A DNA stretch of 64,000 nucleotides from Gari tellinella (GCA_922989275.2 OV277866.1:75738328-75802327); one strand, 5' to 3'; positions 35,303 to 46,008 are shown, counted from the first letter of the stretch. Translations and numbers: made by a program. Notes: generated by a model from the letters alone, not told the origin.

Positions 35303-35441
35303 TAACACCACCGTGAGTGTCAGATAAGAATATCCCACCCGAGTTTTAAAGATATTTTTGGAACACGAGGCTTTGCCGAGTTTTCCAAAAATATCTTCAA
35401 ACGAGGGTGGGATATTCATCTGACACTCGACTGTGGTGTTA
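35303..35441 (-). repeat. Punctuated palindrome, locus A
   Basis: On the plus strand, CGAG lies at 35340, 35366, 35377 and 35402, always in the same orientation. The blocks between them pair as an inverted repeat: 318-339 with 406-427 (22 bp each) and 344-365 with 381-401. The outer tetramers are TGAG (35314) and CGAC (35428). An outermost stem pairs TAACACCAC (35303) with GTGGTGTTA (35433). The centre is CGAG-GCTTTGC-CGAG. In the family's standard orientation (CTCG) this copy is on the minus strand, with its GGTGAGAAAATAAAT box at 35456-35443 and ACGTCA boxes just beyond. Confidence 0.8.
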
Positions 35442-35533
35442 GATTTATTTTCTCACCTCGCCAACCCTAAAAACGCGTTTAACTTGCTATACAGTGGCGA
35501 GTTGTATTTTAATGCGCTAATGCATGCATGACG

Positions 35534-35572
35534 ACGTCATGTCGACGTCATCACGACGTCATAACAACGTCA
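35534..35572 (-). promoter_or_regulatory. Four ACGTCA boxes at exact 11-bp spacing
   Basis: ACGTCA begins at 35534, 35545, 35556 and 35567; the first three are CGACGTCAT. On the minus strand they read TGACGT(CG), as at 35933 and 35942. ACGTCA is the core of CREB/ATF-type sites. A CCAAT lies at 35579 and TATAAATA at 35664. Eleven-base spacing puts all sites on one helical face. Function is inferred. Confidence 0.65.
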
Positions 35573-35600
35573 ATAACAACCAATCATAAGATAGTTCGGC

Positions 35601-35906
35601 TTGTCTGTCCGGACAGATACTTTATTCTCGCTTTTTCGGGGTGCTAGACAACATATTGTTACTATAAATAGCCGTACGGCAAACCTTGTCTGGTACGGTA
35701 TTCTTCCACCCGATTGGATTGAAAGCAAGGGAACGGGAGGTTACTCTTACAGAAATACCCTAAAACTGAAAATGGACATCAAGCTACGTTCACAGAAAGA
35801 ATGTAATCGAAAATTTAACAGTAGACTCTACACTGACTGTGGCTTTCGACAAATCAATGATCCGATGTTTAAACAGGGATTTATGTTGATTGTTTCACAT
35901 AAATGA
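35601..35906 (+). CDS. Unrecognised 101-codon frame between two palindromes
   Basis: ATG 35601 to stop 35904-35906. No domain, signal peptide or membrane segment recognised; Arg and Lys rich (LKLKMDIKLRSQKECNRKFNSR). It lies between the two inverted palindrome units A and E, flanked on both sides by ACGTCA/TGACGTCG boxes. A TATAAATA at 35664 lies inside the frame, which argues against the first ATG being used with that promoter. Could be the cargo of the element or chance. Confidence 0.2.
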   Translation: MSVRTDTLFSLFRGARQHIVTINSRTANLVWYGILPPDWIESKGTGGYSYRNTLKLKMDIKLRSQKECNRKFNSRLYTDCGFRQINDPMFKQGFMLIVSHK

Positions 35907-35932
35907 GTATACGCGTAAGGTCACGTTTTTTA

Positions 35933-36350
35933 TGACGTCGTTGACGTCGGTTGTTGTTATGGCTTGAAAGTAGAACGCATATAAAGGACAAAATGGACGT
36001 TTTGATAACTTTTACTATTCAAAATCGCTTGGATTCAATAAAAACGTTTGTATTTCTGAGTTGTGATCTAAAATGGGACATGTTTTATTCTTAAAACGTG
36101 TGTACAAATAGATATCAAAGCCAAGCTGAAATAGCTCGACTTTTAAACAGCTGTTTGTTGCTATTGGATATGGAATGTGTGATTCGGATAAAAAGTAGGT
36201 ATTTACCATTCCTTTAATTAACTCGTTTTAACGGTAATTTTAAGCGAGAAAAATAATCAAGCACGGCTTTTGGTAAAGCTCGTTGCCGACTGGGAACAGA
36301 CAAACCTCGGGTATAGAATTCCCCGTCTTTACCAAAAGCCGTGCTTGATT
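35933..36350 (+). repeat. Punctuated palindrome, locus E, with upstream TGACGTCG pair
   Basis: TGACGTCG occurs at 35933 and 35942. GCGAGAAAAAT (36244-36254) immediately precedes a perfect 24-bp stem: 36255-36278 pairs with 36327-36350. CTCG follows the left stem at 36279, then a 23-nt block, then CTCG at 36306. The mirrored second block and central loop are missing or rearranged (36310-36326). The perfect outer stem suggests recent formation or correction between arms. Confidence 0.7.
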
Positions 36351-36606
36351 CTATTAAGGTTATCTCAAACCCCCTAGATTTCGGGATACCTCTGTCCGAG
36401 AGGTGAGAAACAGTGCTCCTTCCCTACATCGACCATCCAAACAGCAATTTCCTACTTACAACGACACTTCCCGCTGTTTTCTAAACCTTACACTAATGTC
36501 TAACGCTTTCACTGCTAAAAAGGTGTCTGCTTAAATTAGTTGTCTGCTGTTTGTTCTCAAAGATACATATCAGTTGACATTTTGGCATATGAAATGTAAT
36601 AAAGAG
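36351..36606. other. No gene; possible element end
   Basis: CGAGAGGTGAGAAA (36397-36410) is nearly the inverse of TTTCTCACCTCG (35449-35460), so 35449-36410 may be one element bounded by ~12-bp inverted repeats. Confidence 0.4.
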
Positions 36607-36675
36607 TTGCAAACATCTTGAATCCGGATCAGACACCGCATAAGGCGTCTGATCTGGATTTAAGCTGTTTGCAAA
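36607..36675. repeat. GATCAGACGC hairpin core
   Basis: TTGCAAACATCTTGAATCCG pairs with the arm ending TAAGCTGTTTGCAA around a GCATAAGGC centre. Confidence 0.75.
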
Positions 36676-37289
36676 GGTAAGCCAAGTCTTTATTGTCCCT
36701 CCCTATAACAGATCCCTGCGAACAATCCACGCAATATTTGTTTCCAATTGGGTTTTGTTGTAGAAAGGATGCACTGTATTAGAAAAAAAACCACAACACA
36801 ACTGCAAACAGGATAGAACATAGAGGTAGTATCATGTACTACTATTTTATATCATGCTCTGAGTAGCATCCTGTTTACAATTTAATATCCCAGGTACTGA
36901 TCAGGCTAATAACTTTTTTGCGATTTAATGTTATAAAATGTCAACAATCTCAAGCGAATTATAAAGTTTTATAGTTGATTGCATATCTAGAGTGACAATT
37001 GGTAAACTATATTTTTCAACTATATCCATATATTAGTAAATGCGACGAATAAACGCATTACATCATATACGATATGTTAGTTTCAATTTTAACACGACTC
37101 TGAACCTACGGCATAGAGACAAATTATGCCAAAACACGTTATTTAAATCTCGTTAGTGCACAACACACACTGAATGCGACCGCTTGTTCCAGGGGTGATG
37201 TACGTAAAAATTAAATATAACAGCCAAAATGGCTTAGCCACTGAAAACGGATACGGTTCGGCGGAGTAGTGCTGTTTTTTCTTCAAATT
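36676..37289. other. No gene seen
   Basis: No recognised gene or repeat boundary. Confidence 0.4.
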
Positions 37290-37463
37290 GTTGTTAGAAT
37301 TAAAATTACAGATTCGTAGGTGTGAATTATATCACAGTTATTCATTAAGATGTGGGTTATAAGAAAGACCTGTAATATAATGGATCAACACGGCAACGCC
37401 TAACTGTGGTTTAATGCACGAGAATACACACCTACGGACTTTTTTTTGTTAATTCTTATATTA
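37290..37463. repeat. ~170-bp inverted-repeat element
   Basis: The left arm has 'GTTAGAATTAA', 'TTCGTAGGTGTG' and 'ACAGTTATTCATTAA'; the right arm has the complements 'TTTAATGCA', 'CACACCTACGGA' and 'TTAATTCTTA'. A MITE-like foldback without coding capacity. Confidence 0.65.
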
Positions 37464-39282
37464 GGTCGGATGCGTACGAATTGCCTGAATGAAGTTCTGA
37501 ATCTGATGGCTAGAATGATACATATATAATTATTTTGTTTATTCACAAACGAATGTCATCGCTAAAACGCATTTAGTGGATCGCATGTGTTTGATTGCTT
37601 TCTGTTTCTTAAATTTCTGTTAGTATTCAATAAACCCAATATTTCGTAAATACGCATATTTCTCCATAAAACATTGTTTGGCTTTATACAATCATGACTG
37701 TTCTTTCATCGACAATATTTGCAATATCATTTCAGATTAAACCCCCAAAAAACAGGCTAAACGAAAGCAATCAGTTGTAATTTATATTGAAAGTAGGCTT
37801 TGAAGAAAAATAAGCTCATACGTAAACCGAATGAAATTATATATTCTAAAAGAACACCTCGATGACATAGATATGCTTACACAATTCCTACTGTACCTGA
37901 ATGTAATCCGTATCATTAAAAGTGCGACTTGCCTAGCATCTGCAATCTGTGAAGATTAATATTGATATTGATAAATATTGATTGATAAACAGTAAAAGGA
38001 AGAAACAAATTCATAGACGCCATATTAAAAGCATAATTAGGGTAAAAACGAGCTTGCATATCATTGTGTTTACTGCATAGGTAATGTTAACTATCTAGTG
38101 TAGGATCACACACGACCAGTGTTGTTAAGTTTACATTTGTTCGTTACCTTTAGCTTCAGCTTTTCGGCGACACAGTTTTAACCCTTTCTCTGCCAGGCTC
38201 GTTAACACCAACACATGCAAATAGTTGCACCGAGATCACACGCTGTGTACATGGGCGGCTGATCAAGGTCTATTCTGTTTTCCACTCAAATCAATGTTGT
38301 TGTTTTTAAGTTAATAATGCTTAAAGATTCAACTGTTATAAACGTACGACATGTTTAAGTAAACACGATTGTCTTAGACTGGTACAATATTTCAAATATT
38401 CGATACAATATTATGAAAAATGTTCATATCTTATCCACAGCAGGGGAACTACATGTATATTTAAACATACATTATGGCATTCACTGTACATAGGAATACT
38501 ATAATGCCGTCTACCTAATTGTAATTTGTTCCGCTAAAAAAACTAATTCACCAGTAAAAACATTTAAACAGTCAAGTTTGATTTATTAATAGGCCTTGAC
38601 CATTTAAGACTATTTAGGGATGATTTTAACAATATATTGCAAAAAGACAAACCGTCCAGAACCTAATCAGAGGACTCGTGCAGAATCCGTCTGATCAGGA
38701 ACTACATTGTGTGCATATGGCAATAGTTTATTGGTCGATAGGGCCCAATGTGTTAAAGACATGTTGACTAAAGACATATCTAAATTGGATATTTATCAAA
38801 CACCGTCTTAATGTATTTAGGATTCAAACTGCTTGTGCGATTATATATGCCAGTGAACTAGCAGCTTCTGACAAGTAAAACGGTTAACAGTCGTCAAATA
38901 TACTGTCAGTCAATATATTGAGAAAGGGAAATAACCCACCAAGACGTTTTCCAATACATAAGGACGAGTTGCATGAAGTAGCATACTAGACTGAAGTGCG
39001 ATTTGTTTGAATGATACAGCAAACGTTTTGTTGTAAACATGCGATATTGGACTGAATAGTTAGTCCGCTCAGTGTCCGTATAGCGCATGTTTAAAGCGTT
39101 TCTTTATTGTTTACTGTTTGATTGTGAAGCAGGGTTTAGTTGATAGTGGAATGGTTGGAGATACGTGTAAGCGGTCCGGTAGTGAAGTTATGTGAGCACT
39201 CGTGCCGTTAGTTTGGGGTTCCGGATATTTGTCCCGGTCTAGCTGCATAATTGTCCCACCATGTTAAACCTGCCCGTCTTTC
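37464..39282. other. No gene; scattered hairpin remnants
   Basis: A diverged hairpin core lies near 38650-38712 (ACAAACCGTCCAGAACCTAA and TCTGATCAGGAAC). No gene recognised in 1.8 kb. Confidence 0.4.
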
Positions 39283-39450
39283 ATTAGCGTGAACTCAACA
39301 GAACCTCTCCCCGCGATCATCTCGCCTTAGGGCGCCAACAGGTTCACATGCCTTCAACATTGCATGTATTTGTCTCTCTCCTGGTCACTCGTCATTTCGC
39401 GCCCTGAGACGAGAGGATGCGGCGAGAGGTTTAGTTGAGTTCACACTAAT
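39283..39450. mobile_element. GC-richer MITE with ~55-bp inverted ends
   Basis: ATTAGCGTGAACTCAACAGA and CCTCTCCCCGCG at the left are inverted at the right (GCGGCGAGAGGT and GTTGAGTTCACACTAAT). It is clearly richer in GC than its surroundings. Ends are TTAG...CTAA. No coding frame. Confidence 0.75.
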
Positions 39451-39975
39451 AAACGCAGAACAGAATGCATATTGAGCGAAAAAACAATGAAATGAGTATC
39501 AAACAGTTTAATTCTTATCAGGATAAAAACGGGATTAAAATATTTGAATATATAGAGGATAATCATTTTTTTAATTGATATGACATGACGTCACAAAAAG
39601 TGATATCATCACTACATGTAGTGAGGATATCAACTGTGACAATATCAAATTTATCTAACTGAGAAATCTCTATATATCATTGATAGGTATATAATAAATT
39701 GGTGTAGTTGTATTCAATCATTGGACAACAGCGACAATGTCATGCGCCTTTTACCAGCAGTCTACGTCTGAAGAGTATGATTGTCATATTCAAAACAGCG
39801 TCAGCTCCAATCAAGGGCTCTTACAGTCTGGATTGATTGTCATGTCGCAGTATATAGTTATAAATGAATCGAAACAGTCACAATTTAGCCGGATTTAATT
39901 TCAAACAACAAGTTTCACGAGTCAATGTTTCAAGACATTCACCCGTTCGGCGCTTGAAGTCATATAAAGTTGACT
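39451..39975. other. No gene; one palindrome
   Basis: TGATATCATCACTACATGTA (39606-39625) pairs with its own continuation to 39637, just after TGACGTCA (39586-39593). It lacks CTCG punctuation. Confidence 0.45.
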
Positions 39976-40045
39976 TTGCAAACAGTGTGGATCCAGATCA
40001 GACGCAGTGAAACGCGGCGTCTGATCAGATTCCAAACCATTTAAA
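39976..40045. repeat. GATCAGACGC hairpin core
   Basis: TGCAAACAGTGTGGATCCAG and GATCAGACGC pair with GCGTCTGATC and an arm ending TTCCAAACCATTT. Confidence 0.75.
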
Positions 40046-41697
40046 ACTCCTGTCGATACTTTTAGTCAAACTAACTTTGAAACGTTTTTGCAGACATCAC
40101 TATTGAAGCAGATGGCAATATAGCCGTGTAGGGGTGAAATCATTACGATTAATGTGAGGCCGAAACGGTTAAAGGGTTAAATCAATGTTTGGATGTTGTT
40201 TAGATAACAACATATTACATGAAAGAAAACGTAAACAATGTGTTATATTCAAAGTGAACAGTTCGATGATTAATCAAACAGACATTACTATTTTCGTTTT
40301 TTGTCACTGACTACCCTTAGGCCATTTGACGGAGATCTGCAATACTATGGAACCAGACCAGATATCATGGAACGCAGCTACTGATCAGGATAATGCAAAC
40401 AATTGAATATCTGTGATGTTTCTTTGATCAATTTGCCAAAGCTTCAAATTTCAAACCCAAAAGCGGACAACATGTTCAAAGCAGACGAAAGCACAGCAAC
40501 AAAGGATTCTAAAATACTGCATGCCACTAATTGAACCCTTAGCATGCTTACATGAAACTGTCGTCTGCCTCAAATATATCGTCTGCGAACATATTTTAAA
40601 AATAGTTTTTAATGCTTTTGAGACTAACAAAGGTTGGAGATGAAGACATTACGCAGGGTCTTATATGGGTCAAACTGTTTGTAAATTGTCAGGTTGTGCT
40701 AAGCATAATAAGGAATAGTTCAAGTGCTGTTCATTTATAATGTAATAGAATCAAGTCGAACGCAGGATTGGTGACACTCGTATAAACACATACCAGCCAT
40801 CTCCGAAACCATGACAACTTATTCTCGAAACGTGTTCCCTAGCAAGAACGAATGCGTAAAGTGGATTATTAGACTATAAAATAAAGCGGTACAGGGGACA
40901 TAATCCCGTATAGACTCACGAACGGAAGGCAAGAAAGATAACTCATATTGTCAAGAAACTGTTAAAAAAATACACCCCAACATCGCTATTCATTAATTTG
41001 TAGAAAAGGACAGGTCCTTGAAATTGTTTCTGATATATATTCTGAAATCAGAAACAATATGTGTACTTACCTTATTGCATTATAAAACAATATAAAATAT
41101 GTATCACTCTGCAGACCTTTTAAAGCAAAAAAGAAAGATGACAGGAACGGGTCATCTACTGGGATATAGAGATCTACACAATTGTTCTTTGGTGCGTATT
41201 AACTATTTCCTGCTCAAATTATTCGGGAAATTTTTACCCCTTCACCGTTGCATGGTCGTCTGCTTCAAATTTGATGTCTGCAATGTCGTTTCAAAATTAG
41301 AAAATAGGGCAGCTATCCAGAATCGACGACCAGATTTTCGCCATATATACGGAAAGTGACGGGAAATGGTATTCAATAACCGAACTGCATATGCGGGGAT
41401 CGTGTTTAATGAGTGAATAAAGTGGAAATATTTTCTTTAATTCAGCAGTGAATTTATGACTTAAAAAGGCATATTATTAGTTACACCGTTGCCTCTCTAA
41501 TGCAAGCTGAAAGTAAGCTTTAGACCTTTTTTACCATTTTTCTGAATTGATAAAGGTATTTTAAAGTAAAAACGATTAACCCTTTCATGATCAAAATTTT
41601 CGGGATATTTGTACCCTTTCATCGTTTTATTGTCGTCTGCTTAAATTTAGTTGTCTGAAATGTCGTTTCAAACTTAAAAAATAAGGCAGTGTGATCA
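40046..41697. other. No gene seen
   Basis: Repeated phrases such as 'TCGTCTGC' near 40563, 41247 and 41635, after ACCCCTTC-type text, suggest old repeat remnants. The plus frame 41099-41359 has no domain. Confidence 0.4.
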
Positions 41698-41940
41698 GGG
41701 GCCAGTTTTACTAAACTACTTACGCAAACTTTTTGCGTAGGTCAAAATCGTTTAACTCTTATTTTTCTATAATAAACGTTTGCAAACAGCAAATAGCCAG
41801 ATCAGAGTAGCGCTAAAAGCGCGTCCTCTGATCTGGATATTTGCTGTTTGTAGCAAGTGATAATAAAAAATATAAATTCAAAATTCAAAATTTTGACTTA
41901 CGCAAATAATTTGCGTAAGTAGTTTAGTAAAACGGACCCC
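41698..41940. mobile_element. GGGGCCAGTTTTAC MITE carrying the hairpin core
   Basis: GGGGCCAGTTTTACTAAACT and CTTACGCAAA at the left are inverted at the right (TTTGCGTAAGTAGTTTAGTA, then AAACGGACCCC). The ends resemble PIF/Harbinger-type termini. Inside, 41781-41851 is the TTTGCAAACAG...CTGTTTG hairpin seen in unrelated elements of this window. No clear target duplication. Confidence 0.75.
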
Positions 41941-42143
41941 AGGATCCACTTTTTTTGCAAACGTGCTTTCAAGCGTCATTGACCGTGAAAGGATTAAGCC
42001 GCATTTTAACTTTGATATTTCAAAGTATTTAGATTTAAGTCATATTCGAAAGCATTCCATTCCCTGAACGATGTTAAAACTTTTTTTTTTGATTATTTAG
42101 ATATGAGTGAAGGAATAACAAACCACGATGAAAAATATAATAT

Positions 42144-42872
42144 TTTAAAATTGTTACCATAATTTGCATAATAATTTCATATTCTTACAAAAAACCTCCT
42201 AGCAAATTCGGTATAAAATTCTAATATTCTGAAAAGATCGCCTCATCATGAAACTTGTTTAGGTTGCAACTATACGTACACGAGCTACATGTAATATATC
42301 GATGTTGGTTAAACTTTATGATAAGCGAAAGCCTAAACCACAACAGATAATATTAAAATCGCGCAAACAAAATGTAGGAAATAGCTGCACGATTTGATAA
42401 TCTGTTGAATAGAAATGCGTTGCTATTTTCTTCGAATCGAAATAATTTCTTGTACACACGGTTATTAGATACCGGTTACAGTAAAATCGCACTGAAATAT
42501 GACAAATTTCAGAGTGTGTTTAATAGACGAACACGACATTTAGTGGATAGAATATTAGAGAACAGACGTTCTCAGCTACAGATGTGGTTTAATGATGTAA
42601 AATGATCATTTTAAACCCTAAAATTTCTAACAATTTGCTTGCGATCGCATCAAGAATGTTTTTACAGTTGTGGTTCACACTAGAAAGCCGTGCCTGGTCA
42701 CAATTCAATGTGACAGTAAAAACAGAAAGCTCCTGAAGAAGCTCTCTTTTTTACTGTCACCTTTATTTAACTACTTGACACCCATTCTAAAGTTCTAACC
42801 TTAAAATTCATACAGTAAAACATCGAAAAACGGATGAATGCTTAAAGCAAGGAGACATTAAACAAACTAAAC
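42144..42872. repeat. 729-bp tandem duplication, copy 1
   Basis: Direct repeat, adjacent to copy 2 with no gap. I see one substitution (AAAATTC at ~42216 versus AACATTC at ~42945). Contains a 66-codon open frame and a MITE-type hairpin (ACAGAAAGCTCCTGAAGAAG). Confidence 0.95.
42405..42605 (+). CDS. Candidate terminal exon or orphan frame, copy 1
   Basis: The frame is open from just after a TAG (the AG at about 42376 could be a 3' splice site) and ends at TGA 42605. Its composition is protein-like and basic, with phrases such as YTRLLDTGYSKIALKYDKF and RTRHLVDRILENRRSQLQMW. I do not recognise the family. The polypyrimidine tract before the putative acceptor is weak, and no upstream exon was found, so a decayed retroelement piece is equally possible. 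Confidence 0.25.
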   Translation: MNRNALLFSSNRNNFLYTRLLDTGYSKIALKYDKFQSVFNRRTRHLVDRILENRRSQLQMWFNDVK

Positions 42873-43601
42873 TTTAAAATTGTTACCATAATTTGCATAA
42901 TAATTTCATATTCTTACAAAAAACCTCCTAGCAAATTCGGTATAACATTCTAATATTCTGAAAAGATCGCCTCATCATGAAACTTGTTTAGGTTGCAACT
43001 ATACGTACACGAGCTACATGTAATATATCGATGTTGGTTAAACTTTATGATAAGCGAAAGCCTAAACCACAACAGATAATATTAAAATCGCGCAAACAAA
43101 ATGTAGGAAATAGCTGCACGATTTGATAATCTGTTGAATAGAAATGCGTTGCTATTTTCTTCGAATCGAAATAATTTCTTGTACACACGGTTATTAGATA
43201 CCGGTTACAGTAAAATCGCACTGAAATATGACAAATTTCAGAGTGTGTTTAATAGACGAACACGACATTTAGTGGATAGAATATTAGAGAACAGACGTTC
43301 TCAGCTACAGATGTGGTTTAATGATGTAAAATGATCATTTTAAACCCTAAAATTTCTAACAATTTGCTTGCGATCGCATCAAGAATGTTTTTACAGTTGT
43401 GGTTCACACTAGAAAGCCGTGCCTGGTCACAATTCAATGTGACAGTAAAAACAGAAAGCTCCTGAAGAAGCTCTCTTTTTTACTGTCACCTTTATTTAAC
43501 TACTTGACACCCATTCTAAAGTTCTAACCTTAAAATTCATACAGTAAAACATCGAAAAACGGATGAATGCTTAAAGCAAGGAGACATTAAACAAACTAAA
43601 C
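42873..43601. repeat. 729-bp tandem duplication, copy 2
   Basis: Begins TTTAAAATTGTTACC like copy 1 and ends ACAAACTAAAC. Microhomology of two or three bases (TT/CTT) lies at the junction. Confidence 0.95.
43134..43334 (+). CDS. Candidate terminal exon or orphan frame, copy 2
   Basis: Translation identical to the 42405-42605 frame, because it lies in the duplicated block. Confidence 0.25.
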   Translation: MNRNALLFSSNRNNFLYTRLLDTGYSKIALKYDKFQSVFNRRTRHLVDRILENRRSQLQMWFNDVK

Positions 43602-44066
43602 TTGAGGATTGGCATACTGACACTAATATGGCAGGTTGGGCGTGAATATGTAAATCGAGTCTTGATTCACTGATACCAGTTATCAAAATAATGCGTGTGT
43701 CATATTTAAATGTTGTATAACTGTGTACCTAAGTTACCTCAGTTATACAATGTCAGATACATTTTTATAGGGGCACAGTGATTCCCATGTTCAAGCCGTG
43801 TCGAAGACTCCTTCAGTTTAGTAATCGTAATGGAATGATACTGTATTTATATTTGCAAACAAGTGTGTTCCTAGGCAAATGCCGAGTTAAACACATATCC
43901 ACATTGATTCCCAATGAATGGAATCAGACGGCCAGTATCTTTTGAAGACGATAGCATGATACCAGAGGCACTTACATGTAGGTGATAAATAAATTGATAA
44001 TTTGTAAGAAATCTCACTGTTGTTTGAAAGCATGAGGGGAATTCAGTTTTTAACTCATTTGCTGCA
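43602..44066. other. No gene seen
   Basis: No recognised gene or repeat boundary. Confidence 0.4.
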
Positions 44067-44146
44067 AAATTATTATTATTATTATGTATATAGCTCTCTT
44101 TTTACACAGGAGTTGTGCGTTCAAAAGCGCTTCACACGAAATTAAT
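44067..44146 (-). mobile_element. LINE 3' end with (TAA)n tail
   Basis: Third copy of the tail at 9336-9425 and 12362-12436, with GAAGCGCTTTTGAACGCACA and CTCCTGTGTAAAAAGAG on the minus strand. Confidence 0.75.
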
Positions 44147-44261
44147 CATGAGAGTTTTACCCCTTCACCATTATATTTTCGTTTGCTTCAATTTTATTGT
44201 TTGTTAGATCGTTTCAAAGTAAAGTTGAATGCGGTATGACTTCAAAACATATCGATATAAG

Positions 44262-44332
44262 CGTCAGACATTTTGGAGCCTCGATCGGACGCCGCGTAGC
44301 ATGGTGTCTGATCAGGATCCTAAATTTGTACA
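44262..44332. repeat. GATCAGACGC hairpin core, diverged
   Basis: TTTTGGAGCCTCGATCGGAC pairs with GTGTCTGATCAGGATCC. Confidence 0.6.
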
Positions 44333-45469
44333 AAGTCGCCTTTGACAAGTAAGAAGTTAACCCTTCTGCTACCAGATTCCGAGTACAATGGTTACCGGAA
44401 AACAGGTTGACACTTATTTCAGTTTTTCTGAAGTCAATAACATGTTGCTCACTTTTACATTTCAGAAATAAAATAAACGAAACAAATATAAGCAGGTGAC
44501 GCCATGGATGTGAAGAGACCAGTTATTGTTTGAGTTTTCTGATACTACGTCCATTTATGTCGAGTAATATTTGGTTGATTTCCGTTAACGTCCTTGTAAC
44601 CGTTTCACTGCTGCAATAACGTCTGATTACAACTGTCGCCTGTTGTGTTTTCTCAAAGGTACGTATTGGACAGTTTAACGGATAAAACATACATACAAGT
44701 CAAAAGAAGTTTAAATCCAGATCAGAATGTTTGCAAATATAGGACCTGTCATGCTCAGTACACGTAGGGTTAACAATATGTCGTTTCAGGTATTACATGT
44801 ATCATCGGTCATAAATCATCCAAATGACTAGTTGTACGCGACTTCCAATACCCTGCCCGACCACTACGGAAATACATTATTAAATTTGATTCACTGCAGA
44901 TTCACTACTTTAATATCGACATGACAGAAACATTTTTGAAAATGTTATCGCCTTATGCTCTTTTGCAATCATTGGTCTTTAATAACGTCATCTTCTAATA
45001 ACCGTTCAATCTTTGTATTCGCAATACATAACGCATCGTCTGCATTGAATAATTAGCATTTGCCTCTGTGATATTTATTGATGACTTCTGTAAGCCGAGA
45101 CAATAATGGTCTTTGATTTATACCTCCATGCGGCCCTGGTAATAATATGCCGTTGTGTATTGGGAGCAAATACGTTAAACCGAACTTAAACTCGTATACT
45201 GTTGAATCAGTCGACAATACAGCGGTGAAGTGGTACATGTTAATAGCTCACGACTAATTTGGCACCAAAAGTGTTACACGAAAACAAAAGTTGATGATAA
45301 GTTGGGTATTCTAGTCGCTTTAATATGTTCAACATAAGGATGGTTTGGACATAAGATTATGCACTACCCAGAGGAGGAAACTCTTTTGGAAGGGCTCATA
45401 CTCCATATACACTCCTCTGGACAACCCATCGTAATCCAATGTGATTGGGTTTCTACAACATAGAAAACA
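44333..45469. other. No gene seen
   Basis: No recognised gene. Frame 45053-45238 (minus) has no domain. Confidence 0.4.
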
Positions 45470-45780
45470 TGTTGTTTTCCGTTTAAACAAATACAAAATG
45501 CAAACACATTGTAATGAAATGTAGGAAATGACAACATTGTGTACAAATATAAACGAAAGACTCAAGCAGGAAACGCAACACAAACAATTCACCCACCTCT
45601 CAAGCAGAACACACACACAGTCATACCATAACAAACACACACAAGTCTGACTATTTATTTGAATGTGAGTGGCAAACCCGGTATCTGATCTTGCTTCAAA
45701 TTGTTTACAGTTTATAAAAGTGATATTACAATGATAGCTTTAGCGTTAACGTCCTTTTTTGAAATAATAACTTCTGTTGT
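45470..45780. mobile_element. Decayed CAGTGGAG MITE with an inserted repeat
   Basis: 'TTTTCCGTTTAAAC' and 'GCAAACACATTGTAATGAAA' at the left, and 'TAGCTTTAGCGTTAACG' and 'GAAATAATAACTTCTG' at the right, parallel 50092-50338. A ~100-bp A/C-rich repeat (45553-45650) appears inserted in the middle. The minus frames at 45329-45640 are by-products. Confidence 0.55.
45553..45650. repeat. ~100-bp A/C-rich dispersed repeat, copy 1
   Basis: ACGAAAGACTCAAGCAGGAA through ACCATAACAAACACACACA, nearly identical to 60567-60665. Confidence 0.85.
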
Positions 45781-46008
45781 AACGTGTCTGTTAGTCTACC
45801 GTTTTGATTTCTGACTCTACTAGTGCCCTTCCGTACTGCATGTCCGATTTATAGCACATTGGCCCGCGTCTACTGTACACACACTGTCCCATCGCAATGT
45901 GTTATCCACGGGACACTGAGCTTTGGAACTGTTGTCCGATTCCTATGACACAAGACTACGTCAAGCGCGTTCAACATACATATTCCTAAAAATTCGTCAG
46001 AACTAATA

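Noticed and set aside
35303..36411. Viral hairpin termini, because GCTC-like motifs occur within palindromes
   Set aside because: No replication protein or capsid frame nearby, and the stems differ at each locus. The resemblance is only to the general idea of a terminal hairpin.
39586..39637. Further member of the punctuated palindrome family
   Set aside because: TGACGTCA is followed by a palindrome (TGATATC...GATATCA), but no CTCG tetramers or GAGAAAA box are present and the spacing is only about 15 bp.
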